DNA of 64,000 nt, taken from positions 310,001-374,000 of the forward strand of contig MARA01000017.1 in assembly GCA_001792895.1 (NCBI GenBank). Reading direction: 5' to 3'. The position numbers and the translations under genes were made by a program. The stretch is from Lentinus brumalis. Its lineage: Eukaryota > Basidiomycota > Agaricomycetes > Polyporales > Polyporaceae. The notes under the pieces were generated by a model, which did not search any database, was not told where the DNA came from, and saw only the letters and a program-made list of their open reading frames with translations. How positions within the stretch are numbered: position 1 is the first letter of the stretch; every line of letters starts with the position of its first letter. Positions 24,238 through 35,118 of this stretch are shown here, in pieces.

Positions 24238-25420
24238 TCAGTACTCGAAACTCTGGCCGACCAGCTCCTCGCTCAGCTTCCACAATCTCGTCGCACTGTT
24301 CTTATCGGCGGCAAATGCCTGCAACTCGTCATCAGGTGCAAGCTGGCAGTCTTGCAGGTACGACCCGCTGTGCTCTGGTAGAGAGACAGGATATCATCAT
24401 CAGCTTGGCAAGGAAGAGCTCCTGGGCGGAGACACTCACCATCTAGCTTGGGGTCAAACGCGGCGACGACATGGGTCGCTGTTCCCTGACTGAGGTTCTT
24501 CCAAGTATACTGAAATGTATCAGAGCCCTGCTTGTAGCCCATCTCCTTGTCAAGAGCCTCTGCGCGGTTTCGTCAGTATTATGTCACAAATCGAATGCGT
24601 AACTCATTGCATACTCACTGGCGGCGGCGCCGTCCCCGTCGACAACATACCGACTTAGGTTGGTGGCTACCGCCCCTGGGTCCAGGGAGAACGCCTGGAG
24701 ACCTTTGGATCGCAGCCTCTGAGAGAGTTCGAGGGAGAACAAGATGTTTGCTGTTTTCGACTGGCCGTATGCACGGAACTTGTGGTATACTTTGCCCTCC
24801 TGACAAGGATATCATGATCAGCTGCGCTACTCGATAATTATCACGGCACCCGGTGAGCAGCTCACCTGGAAGCCTACGTCGTCCCAACGGATGTCGCTCC
24901 GACGGTGTCCAGCGCTGCTAACGTTGACGACGCGGCCGCCCGTACTGGACTCGAGCAGCTTCGACATGATGAGATTTGTGAAGAGGAAATGGCCGATATA
25001 ATTCGTTCCGAACTGCAACTCGATGCCGTCAACGGTCTTCCCGTACGGTGTACCCATGACGGCGGCATTGTTGACAAGGACGTCCACAGGTTCTTGCCAA
25101 GAGAGGACCTCCGCCGCCGCCTTGCGAACGTTGGCTTGTGAGCTAAGGTCGAGCTCGAGTGTGCGAACTGCAACGCCAGGATGGGCGGCCTCGAGCTCTC
25201 TGGCCGTTTCGGCACTTTGAACTGCGCTACGCCCTGCGAGAATGAGTAGCTTCGGCTGGTGCTTCGCCACGACCTTGACGAAGTGGCCTCCTAGGCCGCC
25301 AGGGGTTACCCCAGTAACGAGGATGGTCTTTCCGGCGATTGAGGAGGAAAGAGCCGTAGCGGCCTCTTCGCCGGTGGTGGAAGCGTTAAAGTCCCGATTG
25401 GAAGTGATGCTTGCGACCAT
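24238..25420 (-). CDS. short-chain dehydrogenase/reductase (SDR2)
   Basis: Paralogue of SDR1 in inverted orientation. Exons 25420-24866, 24799-24619, 24559-24440, 24374-24238; 993 nt, 330 residues. Conserved motifs: TILVTGVTPGGLGGHF (NAD(P) glycine motif), LELDLS, NNAAVMGTPY, FGTNYIGHFLFTNL, VVNVSSAGH with the catalytic Ser, and YGQSKTANILF with Tyr and Lys. The first exon is exactly as long as in SDR1 (555 nt) and all introns are at the same codons. The region after the active site has diverged most (SLDPGAVATNLSRYVVDG versus SLHPGGIITNLGRYMTD), which could mean a different substrate. Start at 25420 by alignment with SDR1; the upstream in-frame Met at 25582 would add an unrelated, basic leader. 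Confidence 0.94.
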
Positions 25421-25460
25421 GATGGCGTTTTGATGAGTATCGCGGTCGAGGCGTTGAGGA

Positions 25461-25467
25461 ATATATA
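25461..25467 (-). promoter_or_regulatory. TATA-like box of SDR2
   Basis: TATATAT on the minus strand about 41-47 bp before the SDR2 start, matching the spacing of the SDR1 TATA box, so the duplicated promoter seems to be kept. Confidence 0.55.
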
Positions 25468-25612
25468 CCGTCTGATTCTCAGCCCGTGACGTACTGCGTA
25501 GGATAGGCAGAGCGGAGCAGGTCACACGACGGGCAATGGCGACTGGGCGTCGGAATGGTGACGATAAGCAGTGCGATGCCATCCGGTGGGAGGAAGGTAG
25601 CTCCTGGCATCT

Positions 25613-25960
25613 TCAAATGGATGCACGGTCTTCGTCAGCGATCCAACGTTTTGCTGCCTTCGCCCGCTGTCGGACCTCTTCCGCTCGTTTATCCTCACGT
25701 ACGTCTTGTGAATTTTGGGAGCTGTGGCCCGCCGAGAGGCCCACTCCCACCATGCCGCCTCCCCTACCACGTTTTGTATCGGCCGCTCGACACGAGCCGC
25801 CGCAAGCTGCGATCTGTCTTAAGAACGCCACAGGATTGTCGGCCCTCCTCACGGTCACTAGCAGCGGTGTGCGTGATGTCGGAGGGTGGGAACCTCAGCA
25901 GACCTTCTGGGGCCGTGTACATAGAAGTCGCGCACTGCGCAGTCACCTGGCGGACATGCT
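25613..25960 (-). pseudogene. decayed copy of the X gene family
   Basis: On the minus strand, VRRADNPVAFLRQIAACGGS, GGMVGVGLSAGHSSQN and DKRAEEVRQRAKAAKRWI line up in order with X1/X2 (SWKMADEPVAFFTRIAAWG, EGMVEVGFSAAHDYE, DERAEEVRRRAKEAG). The N-terminal half is unrecognisable except for a possible shifted EVRRAP-like stretch, and about 25 residues are deleted before DKRAEE. It sits just upstream of SDR2, so the local order on the minus strand is X-fossil, SDR2, X2. Confidence 0.7.
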
Positions 25961-26569
25961 CAGGTTAGAGCAAGCGAGGAGGCGAGGCATCTGTAGACAT
26001 TTAGCACGTTTCGGCGTGAAGAAGTGGGTATCTGACCTCGACCTATGTGCTAGTGTCGATCGCTCGGAGCCGTACGACGCGGCGAGAGATGGATGTGTAC
26101 CAACAGCTAGCGCTTGTGTATGCATATGCTGGATGAAACTGAGCGTGTATTGTGCCAGATGCCGGGCTGCTCCTCGCCTCGAAGCAACGGCACTCTCCTC
26201 AAGAGAGGGCAAAATATGGGGAAGACCTGTAGAGCGCTTGGAGTTGTCCGGAGTGGAGATGGGATATCCATGCCAGTCTTAGTAGCTACTTGAATGTCAG
26301 GTGTATTGAAACCCAAATCATGGCACCCGCCTAAGCTCTCTGTGATCTTGCTCCCTTGTGCTCCCTTGTCTCCTGGCCTCTCAGTTAAATGTCAGATGCA
26401 GAGGTGTGGTCTCCACTGCAATGGTGCGATGCGGCCTCAGATCGATCTTTTCGCGCAACAAGCACCGATGCTATGCCAGCGGGGCAACTGTGGTCCTTGC
26501 GCTACCCGACATGATGAGAAGAGCACACGGAGCAATAAATTATCTCGCACCGGGAGCCTACCCAAGAAT
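25961..26569. other. region between X fossil and MID1, no gene seen
   Basis: Open frames crossing this stretch are antisense shadows or lack protein character. It holds the MID1 3' end and probably the rest of the eroded X duplicate. Confidence 0.35.
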
Positions 26570-28140
26570 TCAACCTGCATTGCACCACACGTTCCCATAC
26601 ACATCCTGCGCGACCCCAGTCTGCCCACCGCCCACCTCCCCGTCGTCCCCGCTGTCCACGTACCCGACTCCATAGCTTCTCGAGGCGGTGAAGCGCGGCA
26701 GCGGGCACTTGAACCCCAAAAACGCGGGACACGCACGGTCCACGGCGTTGCACGTCTCCAGACATGGCAGGAGCGTCTCGTAGGCGGACGAGAACGCAGG
26801 CAGGATCATGCTACGGGGCGTCGCGCCCGCCTTCACGCTCTGCAGCGCCGGTAGCGGCACTTGCGCCTGCGAGTTTGGGGTTGTCGCGAGCAAAGATGAG
26901 GCGGGTGTCTCACCGCATCGCGGGAATGACACCGCGCAGAGCCAAGTACGGTACGCCTGTTGACAGTCTGCACATGTGACGAGCGGGCTGTAGTTGTCGC
27001 GCCCACAGGCGAGCGTGGTGAGTGTGGTGGTGAAGTTGGCCATGATGGAGGTAATGGTGTCGCTTATGTTACGGGGAATTGTGGAGGCAGTATGAGCGGA
27101 GGCTGGTGCGCGCGGCGGGGCCAAGGGCACCGCGTATGATACTGAGGGGCAGAAAGGCAGGTTGTGAACTAGTGGACAATTGAACGAAGCTGCCGAAGGA
27201 AGCCTCATTTAGTGTCGAATTCGTCAAACGCAGCGGTAGAAGGATACACGGACCTGTCTTAGTTACAAAATTGAGGGGCTTGGATGCAGCTAGCATTCCG
27301 TTCTGTAGCGTGTAGGCCGTATAATTGGTCCGAGGGGTAAGGCCTCCGATGAACCATTGCCAGCGCCAGCCGTCTTGGTCTCTCAACCACAGACCTTGAC
27401 TTTGATTGGTAGTCAGGAATTCAACGCCGGTCCTGCTGCCCTGTAGTGCAGTAGCACGGATGGCGCATGTCGTGCGTGGAAGGGACTTGAGCGCGGGTGA
27501 AGACGAGTTCGCGAATACAAGGGAGTAGTTGGACGGATTTGACGGCGGTTCGGGGAGGGAAAGGTTGGCGGAAGGAAGAGTATAGTTTGGGTAGCTCGGC
27601 TCGTTGATAACCACGGGGGAGAACGGCGGAGAGAATACAAGTGCCTGGTTCGAAGTGGTGTCTCCGACATAAGGATAGTCAGATTCAGATGTTGCATCTT
27701 CGTATGCTTCAGCTACTGATGTACATGCAGTGACAGCGTAACAACATACTGTTTGCTGACACGAGGACCTCGAAGGGAGTTGTCGTGCTGCCCTTCTGAA
27801 TCGAGAGAATTCCTCCATTGGAGAGCATCCCCGTCCAGCTGCCAAATCCTTCCGATCCCACTATGACCTCGAATACGCTTACGTTGTCAACATCCCCGGG
27901 GCCTGGCTGCGTGAATGTCGTGTCGTTCGTTACGAAGAAGCGTGGGGGGCTGTCCGAGTTTGCGCAGAGTGCAATAGATACATAGAGTGGATTGCTGTCC
28001 GATGGTAGCTTGAAGGACGGTGGACTTTGAAGCTTAGATGAATCGAGGTCGACGACGGTATCCAGGGAAAGCTGCTGCTGTGCTTGTGCGAGTAGGAGGA
28101 AAGATGGAAGAGATACAAACAGGGATATGGGAAGAAGCAT
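26570..28140 (-). CDS. MID1: stretch-activated calcium channel subunit Mid1
   Basis: Regulatory subunit that partners Cch1 in the fungal high-affinity plasma-membrane Ca2+ influx system. Exons 28140-27750, 27715-27254, 27189-26570; 1473 nt, 490 residues. N-terminal signal peptide (MLLPISLFVSLPSFLLLAQA), then a long ectodomain with many N-glycosylation sequons (NYT, NLS, NYS, NSS, NQS). The conserved Cys-rich Mid1 domain follows: SFNCPLVHNLPFCPSVSYAV, CADCQQAYRTWLCAVSFPRC, LLPCLETCNAVDRACPAFLG and FKCPLPR, ending near GNVWCNAG. The Cys pattern and the ALDH-like length are as in other basidiomycete Mid1 proteins. The second intron uses GTCCGT, a weaker donor, but the joined frame KTASFNCPL restores the domain. 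Confidence 0.92.
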
Positions 28141-28232
28141 TTTCAAGGCATTGACGATACACACTGGATGATGTTGTGGTGGGAGGACGGAAGCTTCACC
28201 TTCAGCAGCGGGGCAGGCAAGCTGTGAACTTT

Positions 28233-28274
28233 CGGAGCGCCCATACAGCGGAGCAACCGTTCTCAGGCGCTCCG
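28233..28274. repeat. 42-nt inverted-repeat element (copy 2), MID1 promoter
   Basis: Same CGGAGCGCC / GGCGCTCCG ends and same interior CAGCGGAGCAAC as the element at 8072-8112, in opposite orientation. A further half-site (GGGCGCTCCG) follows at about 28281-28290. Lies 93-134 bp upstream of the MID1 start codon. Confidence 0.6.
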
Positions 28275-28587
28275 AAGCATGGGCGCTCCGAAGGTTCGCA
28301 CCCACCGTCGCCTCAAATTGTCGCTCGGCCTTGTGGATCTGAGTGGATGATACCTCCTCAAGATTCGGCATGTGGTACATGAGGCTCCAAGTTTACGGTT
28401 GCTGGCTTGAAGTTGAAGCAAGCTTTGCAAGTTGCAGCAAAGGTGTGGCGTGGGAGTTCTCCGGATGGGCACTTTAGGGCAAGTTGAAGTGAGCTGTTCA
28501 TAATAGCGCCTAAGGCTACAGGACATCCCGCTACATTAGTTGGTTCAAATTCATCCGTTATTCGTTCTCGCACTTGCTGCGCTCAGC

Positions 28588-30319
28588 ATGGAGAATCGCT
28601 CGTAAGTAATTTATGTCAAGATTGGACCGCACGAGTTGACTGCTATATAGGATATTGGAACTCGACGACTACTTCCTCATTCGCCTTCTCGTGCATCTAA
28701 AGTCGACTGACCCCACTAGATGCGCCGAACGGCTCTCGAGTACATGTCGCCGCGTGCGCGAATTGTCCATGCCGGTGCTCTTCAGTCGCATCAGACAGAA
28801 CCTCAACGCTTCAGATGCGTCGTATCCGATACCGAACACCCTTTGGCCTTACATCAAGTAAGTCTGCGTGGCTTCTCTGCTGTCATATGTACTAAGTTCG
28901 TCCAGAACAATCAAGCTCCGTTGTAACTGTGTTGACGGCGACCTCACAGTCCCTTATTGGCTGAGCTATGAGCCACAAGACTCGGACGTGATCTGTGGAG
29001 CATTGGCAAATCCCACTCTTCACCATGCTCTGCACAATATGCCCCATCTGTCCGCCGTCATCGTCTGCCCCGTCGAGTCGCATGCGTTTGGGCATGGTCT
29101 CTCCTGGGAGACGTTGTGCAGCTTGCTCTCTCTGCCGCAACTAAATCGGCTGGTTCTCGATTGGCATGTCTACATGTGCCCGAGGCCTCCGGACGCTACT
29201 TCACTCCAGCGGCAACCTTCGACACCCCTCTCATGCCTCGAATATCTCCTTCCCAGCATCCGGTCCCAGTACAGTCGGCCGTCTGAGATTGAAGCAGTGG
29301 ACCGTCTGCTCCGCCTTCTACATCTGTCGCTGGAGACGCTGTCGCTTCCCACGGAGCCCGCGTCCATGGATACGATTGCGCTTCTCGACTGGCCCCACCT
29401 GCGTGAGCTCAAATTGCGGGGCCTTCGTTGGACCTCTACACATCTTCCTATCGTCAGTCTATTTGCGAGGATGCCCAACCTGCGCGTCCTCTCGCTGGAG
29501 CTGATGGAACAGGAAGGCGCTAGCGCGACGGCGCTCTGGCCCCAGGGATTTCCTGCTTCATATCCATGGCCGTACCTCGAGAGTCTGTTGATATCACATC
29601 CAGATCCGGACGACAAGATCTACGCGCATCTACCACCGACGTTGCAGACTCTCATGCTACGGTCGTGGCCGCATCAGTGTATTCGACGGTGGCAAGAGCT
29701 GAACCACGAGCCCGACATGCTCAGAGCGCCGCATCGCTCCCCTCCATCGCCGTCCTCTTTGCTACGCATTCTACGCTCTTGTTACATGCCTCATCTGCGC
29801 AAGCTCGGAGTCGAGTACTGCTCAGATGGAAATGAGGGGTCGCTCCTCTCGCATATAGCGTCGAACTTCCCTCGCTTGACGTCGCTGGAGCTCCACCGGT
29901 ACAGGCTTGATGGTGATGATGATATTCCGGTGGTACGTGTCGTTCTCCTCTATATAAAATGCCAATTGACGTCGATCTTACGCTAGTTGGACATTGCCCG
30001 TCCGCTGGCTTCGCTTTCCGACCTGCGTATCTTAAAAATGCATTTGGACTTCCCGGAGATGCCTGGACCCATGCTCGATCGCTATAGCGGCGATTCTTAC
30101 TTTTGGTCAGTGAACAACCCAGAGAATCTCGAGCAGAGGCTGCAAGCCGCGAGCGTTACCTTCGCGCAAGTGCTGAAGCCATCCTTGCAACAAGTATGGC
30201 AGTATACAAGTACTTCCAGCTTCACTGGTGCATATATGATGTTGACCGTACCCTGGTCGATGGAGTGGTTGGCACGAGGGTGCACCCACTGGGTAATGTC
30301 GTGTACGAGACTCAGGTGA
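28588..30319 (+). CDS. F-box protein with leucine-rich-like repeats
   Basis: Probable substrate receptor of an SCF ubiquitin ligase. Exons 28588-28601, 28651-28857, 28906-29932, 29987-30319; 1581 nt, 526 residues. The F-box-like N-terminus is LDDYFLIRLLVHLKS with CAERLSSTCRRVRELSMPVLF. Amphipathic Leu-rich strands follow (LSLPQLNRLVLDWHVYMC, WPHLRELKLRGLRW, MPNLRVLSLELMEQEG, YLESLLISHP, MPHLRKLGVEYC, FPRLTSLELHRYRL, LSDLRILKMHLDFP), as in the large basidiomycete F-box/LRR families. Its C-terminus after about 30190 is uncertain, because an alternative frame there (WCIYDVDRTLVDGVVG) looks equally protein-like. The target is unknown. Divergent from MID1 with about 450 bp between the starts. Confidence 0.8.
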
Positions 30320-30404
30320 GCAGGTGCCCACTTGCACCACCGCATGTTCTCATATTGTCCCAGTGGAGATAGGTAGTGGGTTCATACATTGGACGAGCAG
30401 GACT

Positions 30405-32090
30405 TCATGCCGACGCATCCTCCGCACGAGGCCACAGGTCGGGCTCATCCAGCTGGCAGCGCAACGTCCACCGCAACGACGCGCGCCCTGCCTCTGTCCG
30501 CATGCGCTCGACAATCTCTTCCCGAACGCCATCAAAGCGGGTCTTCAGATCCTCTGCGTGCTGACGCAGCCCCGTGAGGAAACCAACGAAGCGAACCATG
30601 CCGTTCTCGCACACATCGAACCGGTGTTGTGCGGTATTACAATCGGCGCGGTAGATGCACTGTCGGACATGCGCTTGAGTAAGTTGCGCAGCGAGGGAAA
30701 CGGCAAAAGACGCACACTGTCCTCGGATGAGTACCACGTTGAACAGACGTAGCCGTATTGCCCGCTCGTGGTAAGCCCGTAGACTGGGAAGTCCTTGATC
30801 CCCAGTGCTGCGAGGAATTGCGCGGCGCTCACGCAATTCAGACGCTGCTTGTTCCGCGTCGAGTCATCGAGGCCGCACTCATGGACCTGATGATTAACCA
30901 GCAGGACGGGGAGATGGAGGATGTGGCGCGAAGCGTTCGGCTCTGCAGCAGTGCTCCCTGCTGGTGGCGCGTCCTGCAGTGTAGATGAGCCGACAAGGAA
31001 CGAGATGTCCCGCAGGAAGGCCTGTGAGTCGTCGGGGCTCATATCGCTCTGCAGGCCATCTAAGATGCCGTCGATGGTAACAAATATCCCAGCGTCGACG
31101 AATCCACCCACAGGATACCGCTGCACGCGCGCTCTGAGCTTCTCAACTTCGTCCTTAGCCACATCTTGTGGATCGAAATCTTTAGCGCGAGGGCTGTCCT
31201 TGTCGTCCAACAAATCACAGAGAAATTCCACGTCGTCGTGCACGAGACGTGCGTACCGGGACGTGGGGCCGATCTCTCTCCCGGCGTTCTGCCAAGCCGC
31301 CATCTTGTCCGAGTCCAATCTGTCTCTTCGGACTCTCGACATCTCGTCGGCCATTGCGCTTGCTTCGGCTTCCATAAGGACTGTATGTTTCAGTATGAGA
31401 TCAAACAACCCTACGTGGGGCATTTGCACGAGCCCGTCCGATTCGGAGCGAAGTACGGCGTCGTACTCTGCACAGCGCAGGTAGTTCACTTGCGTCTTGC
31501 ATCTGCGACACATATAGTCAATACCGCCCCCGACGAAAATGTAACTACCAGTGCGCTCACAGCTGAAGGTTGAGAGCTATCGCAAGACCAGGCTGGGAGC
31601 TCAGCAGTCCGACACACCAGCTCAAGGCATCATCCCACAGCTTAAGCGTCCGGTCTCTGGCCAAGTCGGCCGGTCTCTGCGAAGCCTCCTCTTTCGCGAG
31701 CATAGATATTGCTGCTAGGGCAGGATGGTATCTTGGGTCGTGGCAGAACTCGCCGGCCTGCACCGTTCTGCATTCGGAGCCACTAGTCTCCTGCCGACAT
31801 CAATTAGCTTCGTCGAGACGGAAGATATAGAGACACACCTCTCGTGTGGTCGACATGAGGTGCATGAGCGTATAGTATCGGTTGAGCATCTCGACGTGCC
31901 TCCTGTGCACAGCTCCTCTCCGAAGAAGCGACAGCGTGAAAACGCGATGATCCAATGACCACTGGGCAATGCTCAGGACGATCTGCGTCGGAAGTCCTGG
32001 ATCCTTCATCATGATCCTCCCCTTCTTCTCTTCCCTGTCCTCTTCTGAAATTCTGTCTCTGTCGCAGTATAGCGGCTCGTCAAGTGGCCT
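30405..32090 (-). CDS. uncharacterised family copy D, 5'-truncated
   Basis: Minus-strand fourth member of the A/B/C family, closest to C. It reads PLDEPLYCDRDRISEEDREE, VLSIAQWSLDHRVFTLSLL, then across an intron ETSGSECRTVQAGEFCHDPRY, LAKEEASQRPADLARD, LKLWDDALSWCVGLLSSQPG, an intron (31560-31510), YDAVLRSESDGLVQMPHVG, a long exon with LPVLLVNHQVHECGLDDS, CVSAAQFLAALGIKDFPVYG and LTTSGQYGYVCSTWYSSEDS, and a final exon CIYRADCNTAQHRFDVCENG to the stop at 30405. Unlike A, B and C, nothing upstream matches the N-terminal modules (the VLCLADR-type module and the acidic linker). It is therefore a 5'-truncated duplicate or a shorter variant starting near Met 32012. All visible frames are open. Confidence 0.6.
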
Positions 32091-34250
32091 GTTGAAGAGT
32101 CAGTTTGAGTCTGCTAGCACCATGAGCACGTCATCATACCATTCCTCGGAACCTGACGACCATATATACCTGGCGGACCAGTCAGATGAGGACCCCACAA
32201 CATGTGAGAACGTACGAGGGGCAAGGGCGACCTGTCGTTGCGTTTGCAAGCAACGTCCTTGAACTTCGAACAGCGCGTTAAGCGATAGCAATGGTGCATA
32301 GCTCTACGGGCGAACCTGTCCTGGATCGACCACACAGGACCCTCGAAGCAGTCAGGTAACGTCGATGCTGCTTGTGAAGCTATCTGACAATTGACTACCA
32401 ATCAGTCTCAGCTAAGTAGTCATCAGTTCAGACCGGACGGCAGACCTTGCACTGTTCAAGCCACGCCAACACAGCATCGTCATCATGCGCTGTCTCGTCT
32501 GTCGTGAAGCTTAGGATGTAGCCCAAAGGGGAGGACTGGCTGAGAGACGTGACAGTGCTACTAGAAGAAGGTGTCAGTGAAGACATAAGAATAAATGATG
32601 AACGTTGAACGTTGAACATGCGCGGCTACATATCCGCGCCCTCACGGCGCTCGCCGAAGACATAGCCGACTGAATAAACGATGCAAGTCGCACGCACGGT
32701 ACAATCGGCATGTACCACACCATCGAGGCCCAAACAATCTCTGCACTTCGGAGTTGATGCGCTCGAGTTGCGGAGCGGCCGTGAGACGATGCTCTTTGAC
32801 TAATGATTTCTTCGAGGAGCGACTGGAGACGCTTGACTGTGCCGCAGCGAGGTCGGTGTCAGTGGCTGAAACAGTGGTCCATATCCCAGCGTGGTGCGAT
32901 GCGCAGAGCTAAGGATTCTGCTATGCGGATCAGACGCGAATGAGTTCCCGAAGAGAGGACTTCGTTAGGGAGGTACTTGTGATTCAAGGAAAAGGCAGTC
33001 AGAACCGCGGAGTGTGCAAGTGACCGATGCCTGAATTACTATACAATAGTTGTATCATGAGAACACAGGGGAGGGATGAAGTTGCGCTGTCTGCGCGCAA
33101 GCAGGCGTGGGTCGACGTACCACCTCGCCCAGTGTACTCCGAAGATCCCGGTCAGTCGGCGCCAGAGGAGAGCAACGCATGTTGTGCCTCTTACGGTGGC
33201 ACAGCCCTACGGCAGGATCACGGTGGTTAGCTGCAAGCAGCCAATATCACCGGCACCCCGCCAGGAACTTCGGGGCGACGTCCTAGCACTTGCACATGGT
33301 ACAGTCATGGAATCCGTTCTGGCCGCACTGGAGCGATTCGCGCCGCTCAACATGCCCCGCGGCGCTCCGGGCAGAAGACCATCATACTTAGTAGCCGAAC
33401 GGAGCGGCGAGAAGATGCACGGCTATGCATGGTAAAGGGGCCTCGAACAAGTGGCGAGCCTTTCGATAGCTCACCCAGTACCGGGGTCGTCGGTGACCTC
33501 GCCGATACTACGGAGGAACACAGCGATTACTCCTTGTTCACAGACTCAGATCGAGAGCTCACCGATTTACGCTCCTTCCTTCCGGGTTGCAGATATGAGG
33601 CTTGCAGGATGACGGTCGGGCTCACGGGATTGAACGAGTGCACTGGGCTTGGTGACGGACAGAATTGTGTGGAGACCTTTACGGAGAAAAGTAAGTATGT
33701 GAATGTGAGTCGCACAGATGTAGTTGGTAGCTTGCGAAGCTCATGCAGAGTACTTCCGTTCATGTTGGTGTTCAACATTTCGAGCTTCAAGTGACTTTGG
33801 CTTTCCGGTGTCATGAATCACTGTCAGTGTCAAGAAGTAGAGTCAAACTGTTAAGACTGCGCAGGCGGCAGCACTGGATGAGATAATTATGCTTAGATTA
33901 CCGAGGTTGGGTAAACCTTGCACTGCTTCATCAAGCTTGGCACTTCTTCTCGTCATGTCTGCTTGATCTCGTCCCAACGATGTTCAGTATGTACTCGCAC
34001 ACTGTACTGCGTTGAATTCAGATGCATGCTTCTGGAGCTCTGCTCACGTTCTCTGATGTCCGAGACCGTCTAGGCTGACTGTCACAGGTTTGGTATTGGT
34101 CCCGGTTCAAGACGTCGGTTGTACGACGGCGGCAAGCTGCCTGATGTAACAGCTTGGAACAACCGCGACGAGGATGCCGACGGCGCGAGCGCGTCACAAA
34201 TGAAGCGCGGGGTGGCCACTGGGAGCCACTGAATGGCCATGAAACACGGA
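32091..34250. other. long stretch without a supported gene
   Basis: About 2.1 kb upstream of copy D and of the secreted-protein gene. A plus-strand frame at about 33440-33690 has acidic, Ser-rich coding-like character (VVGDLADTTEEHSDY, FTDSDRELTDLRSFLPG) resembling the family's linker, but it has no start or partner exons. The rest shows nothing. Confidence 0.35.
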
Positions 34251-34259
34251 TATATATAA
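34251..34259 (+). promoter_or_regulatory. TATA box of the secreted-protein gene
   Basis: TATATATAA about 100 bp before the start codon at 34352, followed by a pyrimidine-rich leader (cctcctctcccttctc). Confidence 0.6.
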
Positions 34260-34351
34260 GGGCGACACGAAGGTGAGTCCTCCGCAGCCCCTCCGCCTCC
34301 TCTCCCTTCTCTTCGTTCGTCCTCGTCCTTTCTTTGCCTCTTGCTCTCGCC

Positions 34352-35118
34352 ATGTTCGCCCTCAACCTCCTCACCCTCGCGTTCGCCACCACCGCCACCG
34401 TCGCTCTTCCCGCCGCGAAGCGGGACCTTGCTCCGTCTTGCAACCTCCTCGGTGGCGGAGCATTCGACACGGCCAAGAACTTCACCCTCGCGGCATGGAA
34501 CACTACCCTCCCGAACGCGAACAACACGGGCGTGCCACTCGTCCTCGGCCAGGCAGGGGCTATCAGTGGCGCCGAGTTCAAGGTGTTCTCGGTACGTTCA
34601 CTCAAACCATGCTCTCCTTGGGCGGTGGCTGACAGTGACTCTGCGTAGACCTTCGCGTCGTTCCCGTTCAACCAGTACCCCAGCCTGTCGCTTGACAAGG
34701 GCCGCCTCATTCCCCATGGCACAGACGTGGCCCCGGCGAAGGCAGGAACGGTTCCCGATGGCTCAGAACCCGGCTTCATCGTGAGCAACGACTCCGACCC
34801 CGAGCAGGGCGCCCAGATCTACTGTGGCGTGGTGAGCTTCCCTGCCTCTTCTGTTCATGAGGCACATGTGCTGACAGAGCCTATCCCTTCTTCCCTGCTT
34901 CCCTGCGTCTTTTCACTTCGCTCCCGCGACAGGCGGACATCGACCCTGCGGGCCACGGCACCGGCCACCCGTTCCTCGCTGTGAACGGCGACACGGACTC
35001 CTTCGCGCTCTGCAAGGCCGGCACACAGAACAACATCGTCTTCAAGCCCGCGGCTGGCAAGGGCTACGACCTCTCGTCGTGCTACGCCGTCAAGGTTCAA
35101 ATCATCGAAGACTTCTGA
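34352..35118 (+). CDS. small secreted protein of unknown function
   Basis: 202 residues from exons 34352-34591, 34649-34831, 34933-35118 (609 nt). Begins with a signal peptide (MFALNLLTLAFATTATVALP) followed by a Lys-Arg pair at AAKRDL, a possible Kex2-type processing site. The mature part is soluble, with several N-glycosylation sequons (NFT, NTT, NNT, NDS) and four Cys (SCNLLG, YCGV, LCKAG, SCYAV) that could form two disulfides. I do not recognise a family; similar small secreted proteins are common in wood-decay basidiomycetes. The strong TATA box and CT-rich leader suggest high or induced expression. Confidence 0.85.

Noticed and set aside
25536..26282. 248-codon plus-strand open frame
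   Set aside because: Runs antisense to the decayed X copy and has no independent protein character.
34018..34788. 256-codon minus-strand open frame
   Set aside because: Antisense to the secreted-protein gene and its promoter; composition typical of a shadow frame.
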